Made by a program: the position numbers and the translations under genes. From positions 248,001 through 312,000 of the forward strand of contig MU839125.1 of the NCBI GenBank assembly GCA_030685235.1: a stretch of DNA of 64,000 nucleotides. The letters are read 5' to 3'. Source of the stretch: Copromyces sp. CBS 386.78. Taxonomy: Eukaryota; Ascomycota; Sordariomycetes; Sordariales; Sordariaceae. Below the pieces are notes generated by a model. That model was not told where the DNA came from and made no database searches. It was given only the letters and a program-made list of their open reading frames with translations. Positions 1 to 10,789 of the stretch are shown here, one piece after another. The number at the start of each line of letters is the position of its first letter. Position 1 is the stretch's first letter.

Positions 1-1238
1 TCGGGGAAGGATGCCAGTTGTAGGGCCGATCTCATCACCAGCAGGGAATCCACGGCCTCTGCCACCTTTTCTGGTTTGGCTCTCGACCATGAACTGCTGG
101 TCTGCCTCGATGATCTTGGCTCGCATCTTTTGCTTGTCCAAACCGAACTTGATCTCTTCGTCGGGATCCTTATTCTCGGCTTCCTCTTCCTCTTTCGTCA
201 TCTCTTCCAGGTGCGGCACGCCCTGGTTTGCTACGTCAAGACCATAGTCGACACCTGCTCCGAAGGGATTCTCATCGCAGCCTTCCTCGGTGAAGTCGGA
301 CTCGAGGTAGAACCACATGAGCCATAGAAAGGCACGAGCGCGGCTGGTGCTGGAGTAGTTGGTCTTCATGATCAAGTCATGGAACTCTCGGCCAGGGGGG
401 AAATGCAGCTCGGCGATCTTGCTAGCCTGCTGGCAGATGACAAACAAGAGATTGACGGGGTTTGTCCTCGGTACATGGGTGGCACGCGCCTTAATGGCGT
501 CAATAGAGTTGGGCTCATCCCTATCTTCGGCACCTCCTTTGAGGATAGATTTTAGACGGGGAGCATCTTGTAGTTGCTTGTACGCATGGGGGTCTTGCTG
601 GGCCTGGAGCGAAGGGATAGCGTGGTATGTACGGAGCTGTGCACGCATTTCGGGAAAGACTGTGGAGGAGGTGGTTAGCAAAAGAAGGAACAAGGCTAAT
701 GTTGACAAAAAAAAAACTTACAGTTAAGTGTCGTGTTCATACGACCAATGTTGACGAGGAGGCAGACCATGGCCATTCCTTTCGCGGCTTCACGATCACT
801 AAGCAGCTTGTCGCGAAGGACTTTTGATGTCTTGCTACTCCTGGACATTGTGTCGATGTAGAGATCGGCAAAGCACTGCTTGCCAATCTTGTCGGGCTCG
901 TAGCTGTTGGTAAAGACCTTTAGCTCGTTGTCGAAGACGGCCTTGAGGAAGTCGTATTGAATGTCTTTTCGCCAAAGCGGTTCTCCGTCGTCCTTTTTCA
1001 AATGCCTGATCTTTCCAATAACGTTGGTCCCTGATCCATCATCTCGGCCACGTCCTCGCTTCCCACGAGGCAGCCTGGACTCGCCTGGTTCGGGGGTGGC
1101 AGCCATGGTAGCGTCGTTGTCCTCAGTCACGCTGGCGGCAGTGTGAGAAGTCTTTCCGGGTTGGTGGGCGGGGGAACTGGGGGTGTCGACATCTGACAGT
1201 GCAGGAGAGGCAGCACGAGAGCTGGATGAGGCGGCCAT
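1..1238 (-). CDS. INO80 chromatin-remodelling complex subunit Ies1-like (5' part, runs off the left edge)
   Basis: Exon 1 is 1238-722. An intron at 721-660 (GTAAGT donor, CACAG acceptor) is followed by exon 2 from 659 to the window edge with no stop, so the 3' end is missing. The N-terminal 60 residues or so are Ser/Ala/Pro-rich and disordered, with a basic RGKRGRGRD patch. They are followed by a conserved block beginning GKIRHLKKDDGEPLWRKDIQ, which I recognise from fungal Ies1-type INO80 subunits. The visible C-terminal part carries an acidic stretch (EEMTKEEEEAENKDPDEE) and a basic KGGRGRGFP patch. The family acts in the nucleus in the fungal-specific module of the INO80 remodeller. The start is the first ATG, followed directly by the disordered region. 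The identity rests on recall of the conserved block; a related fungal INO80-associated protein is the alternative. Confidence 0.72.
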
Positions 1239-3078
1239 GGCTATTTATTTAGCTGGGAGAGGACGGGTGGCTTTTGGGTCGCAGGTTGCTGCAATCGAAA
1301 ATCGGTTTGTGCCCGTTCGGAGCTATTCGGTCTGGTCTGGTCTGACCCTGCTGACGAATGCTGTGCAGCGGGTATGACGAGGGGGCAAGACAGCAAGCGG
1401 CTAGGGAAAATCGCAGGACAGGCAGTTTTTTGGTTGGTGATGAAGCGTTTGTGGTTTCCTGACGGGGCTGCAGAGTCCGGCCGCAGACTGGGCGCGCGCG
1501 CGCGCAGGGAAATCGCAGAAAACGGCAGCAACCAGCTGGAGTTGATGCACGATGGGCAGGAAGGGATGATGAATGTCGCGATTATTTGTCTCTCGATGAT
1601 CGTAACAGAAATAGCCGGATTATTCACAAAGGCAGGTGGTGAAGGAGATGGCGATGCAAACAACCTCAAATCATGACTTGGTGGGCAGCCCAAGAAATTG
1701 CGAGTCTGCGAGGTCTGGAAGGGAGGAGTGGTGGTGGTGGTGGTGGGAGGAGGAAGGAACGGAAAGGGATGAAGGGATTGGCATAGCTGAGTGAATGGTA
1801 GGCACAAGCAGTTAGGAGAGTTTGGCGAGAACCGACGAGGAAGGAACACGGAGAAAGAAAATACATTTCAACCGACATGATGCTAGCAGCTTCCCCTTCC
1901 AGGTTTGTGCCGTGGTGGCCGTGACCGTGACCTCCCGTGCCTTCCATCTGACCTTTTCATACAGGTAGAGAGAGGGTACTCCAGACTTGGAGGTTCTCCA
2001 GCTTCGTCAATAAGCGGGTGCTAATTCTCGCAATTTCTGAACCATCATCCGTCACATTGTGTGCGGCCATGGCGCTTCGGAAGCCCCGTGTGTGTGGTGC
2101 ATCGTCGCGTCCTGTTTTTGGCCGGCAAAAAAATGGGTGTCGCCGAGTGTCGCAGGTGTCGATGGCTGCTTCTGGCGATCGAGCCGTTCGGGTGCAGTGG
2201 GTGAGCCTTCGCCCGTCGCTCATCGCGGTCAGTGACGTTTCGACCCTGGACCCTTGGCATCCACATCAAAGAAAGTGACCATCAAAACGCGGTTGTCTGT
2301 TATGACGCCAAGTCCACTGGACCCACTCGTGTAATGGCCTGAGCGTTCCAAAGGACTATGCATTTAAGCAATCGGCATCATGGGCACCCGGACATGTTCG
2401 TGATGCCCGCAAGCTGCAGTGTGCACTTGCACTTCTTCGATCCATGTATTTTCGACGTATTGCATTAAAACCAAACCGATTTTCACTGGTGAACCCGAGA
2501 TCCATAGACAAATGGACAGCAAGTATACCTTGTGCAACTACTACTATCTCCACGATCATCGTCAGTTGGCGTGTTCTTATCAGCACAAGATGGCCTAGCG
2601 AGGAGGGGCATGCTTAACTCGGGGGCTGGATTAGGTAGCTGTAGCTGTAGCACCACCGTACAGTAATTTCCCCTGTTCGTGCATGTAAGCCGGGACGGCA
2701 CTTTGTATGCATTTAGAGGCACATATGCACGAGTAGGCACATGCCAAGACTTCCAGGCTCCCTAAGTATGCAAATTTTAGGGAGCTTTGGGGGATGGGCA
2801 CGCTAAAAGGTTCCTGAAAATGGGTACCAAACTACAAATAAGTGCATGTACACCAAATTTGGTAGTCAAATTGATATGCGAACAGCAGTTATGCAAATTC
2901 CCATACTAAATAATTGCGGCCAGCAATCTGTAAGCATTTAGAAGGCTTTATGCACGACCAGGTGCATGCACGAAAAGGGGAAATTACTGTATACAGCGCA
3001 GCAACAATACACTTCTCAACTTTCCCTCAACACTCACTGCCCTCAAAGCTATCTTGGCCAACATCTCGTGTTCCGACA
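1239..3078. other. Intergenic region between divergent genes
   Basis: About 1.8 kb between the ies1-like start and the dioxygenase start, holding both promoters. Seen in it: a short GC alternation near 1492-1504, a GTG/GGT microsatellite near 1727-1748, an AT-richer segment from about 2760 to 2920 with two ATGCAAATT boxes (near 2768 and 2891), and a degenerate direct repeat of about 40 nt at roughly 2703-2746 and 2928-2971. Open frames in it have no recognisable protein features. No RNA gene was seen. Confidence 0.6.
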
Positions 3079-4555
3079 ATGGCCACCGTTGCAAAGATCC
3101 CCGTCATCGACATCTCCGATGATTCCCAAGACCAGGCCCAAGTGGCCAAGGAGCTGGTCGAGGCCGCCATCGAACATGGCTTCATCTACATAAAGAACAC
3201 AGGCAAAAACATTCCCGCTGATGACGTCGATGCTGCTTTCGAATTGGTATTCCATCATCATTGGTCCCTCATTTTATGAAGGAAGGAAATGCTAATCAAA
3301 CAACTTCACCTAGGCCAAGAAGCTGTTCAAGGAAACGCCCGTGGAGGAGAAGCAAGCATGCACTATTCAAAAGAACAATCGGGGTGTACGTCAACCAGTT
3401 CTTAAGAGATATCGTGTCTTGGACAACATTCTCTTCAACAATCAAGAGAGTTTCTAACCATGTTCTCATCTTCAGTGGTCAGCAATGCACTACGAAACCC
3501 TCGATCCCAAGAACCAGCGTGTAAGTAACCTCACACTCATCCTTCCACGACCTCTCCCACTCACTAACTCCCTCTCCTGGTCTAGGTCGGTGACTTCAAA
3601 GAGTTAAGAACCCTAATCCCATACCCATACCCATATTCATCTCTAACATAACAAAACAAAAAACAGAGCCTTCAACTTTGGCGAACCCTCCCCCATCACA
3701 AACCAACTCCAACAACCCATCCCGCCCAGCATCGCCTCCTCGGCCCCCTTCATCACCAACTTCCACACCCAATGCCACCACCTCTCCCTCCGCCTCAACA
3801 CCCTTTTGGGGATCGGTCTCTCCGTCACGCCCCCCGACTTCTTCACCTCCGCACACCTGCGCGAGAACGGCGCTTCGGGAACCATTTTGCGCTTGTTATA
3901 TTACCCCCCTGCCCCTTCCCCTGCGCAGACCTCCTCTCTCGCTTCAGACGAAGAAAAAGATGAAAAAAAGGGGGATAGGGATGTGAGGGCCGGTGCACAC
4001 TCCGATTACGGCAGTCTGACTCTGCTTTTCCGGTTGAAAGGCCAAGCAGGCCTTGAGATCCAGACTCGCACGGGAGAATGGGTCCCCGTCCCCGTTTGCC
4101 CGCCGGGCACGGAAAACGATCCGCAGCCGCCTATACTGGTGAATATCGGGGATTTGTTGAGTTATTGGACGAATGGACTGCTGAGGAGTACGGTGCATCG
4201 GGTTGTTTTTCCGGGAGCGGGAGGAGGAAACAACAACGCCGTAGAGGGGGAAAGTGGTCAAGGGGAAAGGTATAGTATTGCTTACTTTTGTCATCCGGTG
4301 GGGACGACCAAGTTGGAGCCGGTGCCTAGTGAGAGGGTTAGGAAGTTTGGAGAGGAGAATGGACAGGTGAAGAAGAGTGAGGCGAGGAAGATGTTGACTG
4401 CTGATGAGCATTTGATGTCGAGGTACGTGTTTTCCCTTTTTTTTTTGTTTTTTTTTTGTCAAAATTTTGTTTATGTATTGCTAACGGTGTTGTGTGAATT
4501 TAGACTGCAGGCCAGCTATTTGAAGTTGTATGAGGATGAGAAGAAGGAGGAATGA
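3079..4555 (+). CDS. 2-oxoglutarate/Fe(II)-dependent dioxygenase, isopenicillin N synthase-like
   Basis: Six exons: 3079-3246, 3314-3385, 3476-3520, 3586-3602, 3667-4422 and 4504-4555, joining to 369 aa. The N-terminus (KIPVIDISD, then a helix ending in HGFIYIKNTG) is the DIOX_N fold. A family block NRGWSAMHYETLDPKNQ followed by VGDFKEAFNFGE is spread over exons 2-5. The jelly roll has the iron ligands His and Asp in GAHSDYGSLTLL, the distal His in STVHRVV, and the 2OG-binding Arg-x-Ser in RYSIAYF. An Asp/Glu/Lys-rich low-complexity insertion (SSLASDEEKDEKKGDRD) lies just before the HxD motif. The substrate cannot be told; such proteins act on many small molecules, often as housekeeping copies outside clusters. 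No cluster neighbours are present. The fourth exon is only 17 nt. Confidence 0.88.
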
Positions 4556-4888
4556 TTTGAGTTGGTATGATATAGACGAGATTTGTCTTCAAGTGTCTCC
4601 TCGGCTAGACACTCTGCAATGTCATACATAAACATATATCAAACTCCTCCTCACGAGATATCAATCAATAAGACCTTATACCCCCCCCCCCCCCATCCCT
4701 TCCAGAAATGACATGATCCCTTCTATCCTAAGGTATCTTGCCCAAACTGAAGTTCCCATGAACGAATCCAATACAACAAATACCTACCTCCCTAGACTAA
4801 ATGATATCTCGCAACGCAACGCCATCCATCCATCCATCCTCCTCACAAAACAATGCCCATCCCCCTTCCCTCTATAAAGAGAAGAAAA
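4556..4888. other. Convergent 3' region with a poly-C tract
   Basis: 333 nt between the 3' ends of the dioxygenase (+) and the DNA ligase (-). It holds both 3' UTRs, a run of 14 C at 4681-4694 and a CATC-type short repeat near 4825-4840. No gene seen. Confidence 0.6.
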
Positions 4889-7800
4889 TCAAGTCAACCC
4901 AACCCAATACTTCCTCCAAATACTCCCGCTCCTCCTCATATCAAGTCTAATCTCATCACACTCCCCATTTTTCCCCCATCTCTCTTCCTCCTCCTTCAAC
5001 TCCTCCAAAACCCTCCAATCGTACACCCTGATATGTCTCGGCTCACCGCTCCGATGCCGTAGCCCCGCGTCCCTGACGCTCTTGAGAAACACCTTGTTGG
5101 CTTCCTTTCTTTTGGGGTCGACGAGGATGATCTTCATTTTGCGCTTGGTTCCGCCGCCGGGGGTGCAGGAGGGGGTGCCAGTGAGTGTTGGTGTTGAGCT
5201 GGTGGGTATCGCGGTGGCTTCCGTGGCTGTTACGGGAGTTGTTGTGAGCGTCGTTGTGGGGGTGCCTGATGGGTGAGTGAGTTGTTGCTCTGCTGCTGGT
5301 GCTGCTGCTGCCCACTCTTTGGCATCGCGCGCGAACTCGGTTATCCCGTGACAACCGAGTAGGTCCTCTGTTACCCATAGGTAGCCGGCAATGCAGGGGG
5401 AGAGCATGAATGAGATGTTGGCGAGTGTGCACGAATCGCCAAGGTAGCGGCAGCACTTGTTACCTGCCAGTGATCCGACTGCGGTGGGAGGAGAGCTTAT
5501 GGGAAGTCGTGCTGTAGATTGGGGTACAGTGAACGTGAAGTCACTGGTTCCCGTGCCCAGTGACATCGAATGAGGCAGTGAGACGCGTCCCCTAGAGGTC
5601 GTACTCCGGCGGTGCTCCATGCCAATGGTACTGGGCTTGTACATGGTATTTGCACCCACAAGGCGCGGGACTGATGAAGTAGGGTTTAGGTTTCGACGTG
5701 ATGAAGTGGTTCTGAGGGCAGCCAGAGGCTCTCGCTGTCCAACTGATGAGGCTATGCTTTCCCTTCGGGATGTAGAAACGTCATTCTGGCCTTCTGGGTC
5801 GTTGTATTTTCTCAGCTTGCTAACGTCATCATCTGCGTTGATGGAGGAACTGTGAGGTCGCTTTTCTCCGCGAGCCATTGTTGACAGCTCAACGGTTGAG
5901 GCCTTCGGCGATTCATCTATCGTGGGTAGAATAGAAGGTCGAGCTTTGGGCTTTGTGGGTGTTCTGATAGCGATGGCCCTCGAAGCTGACGGTGTGAAAG
6001 AGTCTCTGCCAACTGAGGACAAAGACGATGGTGGTAGAGGGTCCGGACATGACGACCTGTTAGGTGTCGATGGGGCTTGGCTTGTCGAGACGGTGGTTTG
6101 GCTCTGGATTTCGACGCCTCTTGTCTTGGGAGCAGCCTGTTCCAAACGTCCTATCCACTCCAACAGCTCCTGGCTTTCTTTATCTAGGGGCTTTTGTGTC
6201 CCATGAACGGCCATTTCTTGCAGCTCAGAAAAGGAGAGAACATCAGAATAGGTTCTGTCGCAATGTATCTTGTTCACCATTGGGAATCTCGGAGTCCAGA
6301 ACCCGACATTGCCGGGCCTATCGAAGGAGAAACACCTGATGTCGAATACCGGGGGTACTGTAAAGATGGTTGTTGGTGTCTTTCTGCCGTCGATCCCTTC
6401 CTCGATCCTCAACGAAAACGCCTTATTGTCTTTCGGATCGACGGCAACTGGTTGTATGGCCGTCATGAAAGCACGCATTTGCGTTTCATTGAGTTCGACC
6501 ACATTGGTAACAACGAACTTCGGCTGTTCTCCGAAGCGCAACACCTCTTCCTTGTTGCCCAGACACGCGATGTAAAAGTGCGTCCACTTGATGTTTGGGA
6601 GGCCGTAGGACTTGGCTTTTGTCGGATCGTAGCGAGCCCCAACGACGGCAAAGTCGCCGACATCCCCAAATTGTCGGATATACTACTTCTTGAGCTTAAT
6701 TGCAATGCTGCCAGAGTTTCCCCATGTCGCACCAAAGTTGAAATATGTGGTGTCGGGTTTGAGTACCAGACCCTCTCCACGGTTGGTGATGCACGTTGCA
6801 AACGCACGGCGTAGATCTGACTCTGCGGATGGGCGACTGCAATCAATGATTTGCCGCTGGACCAACATTGAGCGTCCTTTGACCTCTGTCACTATTTCGC
6901 GCAGACGTTGATGCCTCTCCGAATGTTTGCCAGCTAAGAGCGAGTCGTCATCGACCATGAGGATGTCATAGTAGACGATCATCAGATGTTCCCAGGGGTT
7001 CCGTCTACGTCAAATCAGCAATGATCATCCGAAAAGGTATGCGTAGTTGGAGTCTTACTGTGAGTCTTGTTCCGTACTAAGGAACGCACCAGACCTGGAA
7101 ACGTGCTTCCTGATTTTGTAGAAGTCCAATATCTTTTCTTCCTGTAACAAGTGGATTAGTAGTGGAAATCAAATCCATATCTTTTGAACAAACCTTGTCG
7201 CTATATACTAGTAGCTCTCCTTCCAAAATACACCCTTTCTTGAAAGGGCATGACGGCTTGTTTAGGTGGAGTGATTGCCGGATAGGCCTGATTAAAATTA
7301 GCAGTTTTCTCTTGCATGTGGGGGGGGGGGGGGGAGATACTTACTCATGTAGAGCTCTTCGGTCTCTCGTGCTGTCCTTTCCACTTTTGGAGAATATTTG
7401 GATACAGTCGTAGCCCTTACTCAGGTCAATATGAACCTGGCAATACTCTCCGTCATACTTCTCCTCGCAGCTCATCCTACCATAACCCATCTGCAAGCAT
7501 TGCTTGAGACTTCTTCCCTTGATCCAATGTTGGCGGCCAACTTTGACACCCAACTTTGGTTGCAGGTGTTTGGCAAATTCATCCCTTCCTGTAACAGTTC
7601 GTTCGCGTTTGTAGCTCGCTAGTATGCGGCCAGCATCCACAAAGTCATCCCGCACTTTTAGCATCAAGGGTAATCGAGGATGATAGTTGCGATATACGAG
7701 TTGTTGATCGAGAATGACGGGCTGGTAGTTTTTCAAGAATAGCCGGGTGAACCACTTGGCATCTCGAGGGGAGAATCTTGTATAGATATCTCCAAGCGCC

Positions 7801-8394
7801 TTTTCTCTGGTGACGGGAGTAGAACTGGGAGGTGAGCTGCGCACTGCAGGGGAACTAAAGTGGCAATGCTAAGCGATGTCATGAAAAAGGCTGTCGATTT
7901 CCTCAACAGTAACTGGTCTGATGGGAGGATCAGGGTTGGGCTATTTCAACGTCAGTTCCATGTTTTCAGGTTAATACCGATATGGTCCTGCCGATGTATA
8001 GAACCACCAAATAGCGAGTTCAACGTGTCTGTCTCGTCGCACAACTTACCGTATCCCTCAATATACGCTCAACACATTCACCGAGATCCATGCCCCATTG
8101 TGCATCCGCATGTCTCCCAAGTTCTTCCTTTCGGGTCCTTCCCAGCATCAGTCCCCTTCCGATGATGCGTTCCAACCTTCCAGGGCCGTGCCTAAAGACC
8201 CTGTCGGTTCTCTTTTCGGGAAACAAAGTGGAAAGGAGTGCGGTATCGTTATGGTCGTCGCGGTTAAGCAGGGAGCGATGTGATGAGAACCAATCCTCGA
8301 TGATTTTGGCGGTAGGCTTCAGACCAGTTTTTGTGCGCTGGTTGTCGTCCAACGCCTGCAGGAGGTCGCACACATACGAGAAAAGGAAGGGCAT
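4889..8394 (-). pseudogene. ATP-dependent DNA ligase, fungal third type, with two in-frame TAG codons
   Basis: Exons 8394-8050, 7940-7345, 7287-7194, 7141-7059 and 7004-4889 join in one frame of 1078 codons. All four introns have clean GT..AG ends. The frame carries the nucleotidyltransferase motifs: I (EEKYDGE, nucleophile Lys about codon 276), III (CILEGELLVYSD), the FYDI-like YYDILMVDDDSLL, IV (NRGEGLVLKP), V (IAIKLKK), then an OB-fold segment (GDFAVVGARYD). A long low-complexity Ser/Thr/Pro region and a C-terminal, possibly BRCT-like, domain follow. Two codons break it: TAG at 7871-7869 (codon 139, N-terminal domain) and TAG at 6685-6683 (codon 480, immediately after motif V). Reading continues in the same frame after each with conserved sequence. 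Either it is a recent pseudogene, a strain allele, or the sequence has errors. A 45-nt in-frame intron could bypass the first TAG; I see no intron that bypasses the second. Distinct from ligase I and IV by its C-terminus. Confidence 0.8.
7288..7344 (-). repeat. Intron 2 of the ligase gene with a 15-nt poly-C tract
   Basis: On the minus strand the donor GTAAGT is followed after a few bases by 15 C (plus-strand G at 7320-7334), then CTAAT-like branch sequence and the TCAG acceptor. The homopolymer makes up a quarter of this 57-nt intron and is a likely site of length variation. Confidence 0.8.
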
Positions 8395-8972
8395 CGTTGG
8401 TGGTAAGCTGTCTCATGGAGAAAGCGCTTCGAGGTGCGCCGGCGGCCGGGACATTGGCGATATGAAAAGAAAATCCAAAAGTGAATGCACCGCGATCGTT
8501 TTCGGAGATTGTTTTGTGAGAGAGTATGTTGGTTCATGTCCGCGACAAAGAACCTAAACGGTGGTGAAAACAAGATGGTATTTATATACGGTAACTCGCG
8601 TGGTGGTATGAACCTGGGATGGAAGGAAGAAAAGGTTTGGTCGATAAAGTCCGTATGTCCAGGCGAAGGCGTTTCCAGGCTTCAATGGCACCCGCTTGGG
8701 TTACAATTGGCCTTGTGTTCCCGTTAGCACAGTCACTGCCCCGCGATAACCTCCATCGAGAGGAGAAGGTGTGGAGGGACAGAATAGGCGACCGCGTCAA
8801 GGGTTGCAACCAAGAGTGGGTCCATGGCGCGTAAACACGTGCGTGATGTGCAACCTTGAAATAATGAAATTCCCTTGTTAATGTCCCTTTGACACAAATG
8901 TGGTGTCTTGTCGGTTGTTGTCTCTCTTTGCATACCTCTTTCTTTTCTCGCCTTTGATTGTCATGACCATCA
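8395..8972. other. Divergent promoter region of the ligase and DUF1115 genes
   Basis: 578 nt between two divergent start codons. It should hold both promoters. The right-hand 100 nt on the plus strand is pyrimidine-rich (TTTCTTTTCTCGCC), usual for a fungal 5' leader. No gene or RNA seen. Confidence 0.5.
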
Positions 8973-9420
8973 ATGGCTTTCTTTCATGCTTTGATCCGGA
9001 CTCACCACATCACCTCCCGCAAAAAGGTCGCCAATCTCCGAAAAGCGGCCGGCCAGTTGGACTGCTATGCGCTCCTTCGCAGCGGGGGATGTCCTGGCAT
9101 CATGTATTGCAAAGGTAGCGAGGAAGCCGTCAAGGGGTGGGTGTCCACTGTCCAAGTCAGTCCCTTACCTAGCTTGTTTCGTTTGGACATCCGAATATAA
9201 GAGGACAGGAATCCTGATAATTAAAATGCGAAACTTTGACCAGAGATTGAGATACAAGGACTTCCATCTGGCCTCCAAGCCTGCTCCGATAGAGACCAAG
9301 TCAGCTCAGATCAGTGACCCCACGGGGCTATTCGAGGTGGAAACAGTAAAGGAGTTCGCTGCTGCCATGGAGAAGAGGGGGATTTCCAGATGGTGGGAGC
9401 AAGCCATGGGCTTCTCGTGA
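8973..9420 (+). CDS. Small Prp3 C-terminal-domain (DUF1115) protein
   Basis: Two exons, 8973-9155 and 9244-9420, joined across an 88-nt intron (GTCAGT donor, CTGATAA branch-like site, CCAG acceptor) give 119 aa. The first exon encodes FFHALIRTHHITSRKK, then a small alpha/beta segment and PGIMYCKGSEEAVKGWVSTV; the second resumes with RLRYKDFHL. This pattern (HHI, a PG(I/V)-x-x-x-G-x-E turn, then a V-x-x-(L/M)-R-x-K-D strand) is typical of the DUF1115/Prp3_C domain found in Prp3 and in RWD-domain proteins. Here it stands almost alone, without an RWD domain. An in-frame TGA just upstream of ATG 8973 fixes the start. The function of such stand-alone proteins is unknown to me. The tail (AAMEKRGISRWWEQAMGF) looks helical. 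Confidence 0.7.
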
Positions 9421-10789
9421 GGTGGACACAAGGGAAAGTAGGTCTGGAGGTTGGGCTGAAGACCTAGACAACCCCCATGAGCCGCCATGGATGACAAGCG
9501 GAGAGGCCTGAGACACTTTAATGTAGGTGCCATCGCCGCGGATCACGGATGTGAAGATGTGGATGGCAGGACAAACAGCAAGGAGCGAGCGGCGCGGCGA
9601 TAAGCTGGATGGAACGTGGAAGCACAGGCATCGGGGCCATGCAGTTGCTGCTGAAAGACCAGCAATGGAAGTTGACAAATGCCTGGCATGTCAAACAAAA
9701 TGCCGGGTAACATCATGTTGTGTGTTGCCGTGGTTGATACGCTGATACGCCAAGAGTGATTTGTTCACGGCAGGCAGGCTCGGCAGGGGCCCTGGGCGGC
9801 AGCTACAGGCCTACAGCCTATAGGTTGCGCTTTCTGTCTCCTGTGAGGTCACACACACCCATAAGGAGGTATCGATGGCACTTTGACTTTCAGTTGCTGC
9901 CGTGTGCACCGTGGCACTTCAACCGTGAATTCCGTTACTGTCAGCTTTTGAATCTCGACCTGTGCGAGACAAGAATCCGACCAAATCGGGTCAATCACCC
10001 AATACCTCGTGCTACCATACCGGTTCCGTCTCCGTCTCTGTCCAGCAGATCCCGTACGTGCTATCTCTCGTCCCGTCACGGTCACTTTCCAGGCCCTCGA
10101 ATCGCTGTGTGCCGCCCACTCCAATAAACCCTGGAAACCGGAACAAAGCGCATCGTCTCCTCTGATATCTCCCCGCTACGAAAGTGCGAGGTCTTCAAGC
10201 TGGCTCAATCAAGGTGCGTTGGCGCAGATGACAATCCCATTCCCCAGAAGAAGAGGTACCGTACCGGTATTCTTGCCGAGCAGGGGCATGTGCGTGTTCC
10301 AGGCCTAGAACCCCCCCGGGCCAGTCCAGCGCCTTTCGCGCCGCTACCGCTACAAGTTCAGACGAGTGCCCCACAGCTAAATCATCCACAATCCGCGACT
10401 TTTACAGAGATTCTGCCGGCCCTGCAACCCAAAGTCAAAATCCGTCTCCCGGTCCAACAAACTCGACAGCCGCTACCGTAGCAGGTACGGGGGACGCGAA
10501 GAGTGCGAACTCAATATCTCCTGTTCGCTTGTTGAGAACACAGAATGCGCAAGCAACGAAAAAGTACGATCCATCCCAACCGACCGACGTCTCTCCGATC
10601 AACCCTCATCCAGTGGCGCGCAGGCCGGCTGACCAGCTTGAAAACTGCAGACAGCCTCGAGACGACTTTCACACCACCCAACATTCATTCCCCGATTATG
10701 GGTATGGACCCGAGCCTTTCTGTCTTGGTGGCTAGGCACTGATTGTTGGGAAACAAAGATCCAAGGAGTCCATAGAGGGAGCAGTCAAG
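9421..10789. other. Upstream region of the SUMO protease with coding-like open frames
   Basis: The left 700 nt shows nothing recognisable. From about 10128 to 10789 there are long overlapping stop-free stretches that look protein-coding in composition: about 10128-10480 in one frame and 10231-10732 in the frame of the protease start codon. They may be 5' exons of the protease gene joined by introns near 10255-10307 and 10702-10758. No start codon was identified, so they are not included in that CDS. Confidence 0.45.

Noticed and set aside
1241..1849. 202-codon minus-strand frame upstream of the ies1-like gene
   Set aside because: Pro/Ser low-complexity translation of microsatellite and pyrimidine-rich leader sequence; most likely 5' UTR.
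7867..7911. 45-nt in-frame intron that would bypass the first ligase TAG
   Set aside because: The donor is GTTACT, it is shorter than the other introns here, and it would delete the helix VTVEEIDSLFHDIA that looks like normal ligase N-domain sequence. Kept only as an alternative.
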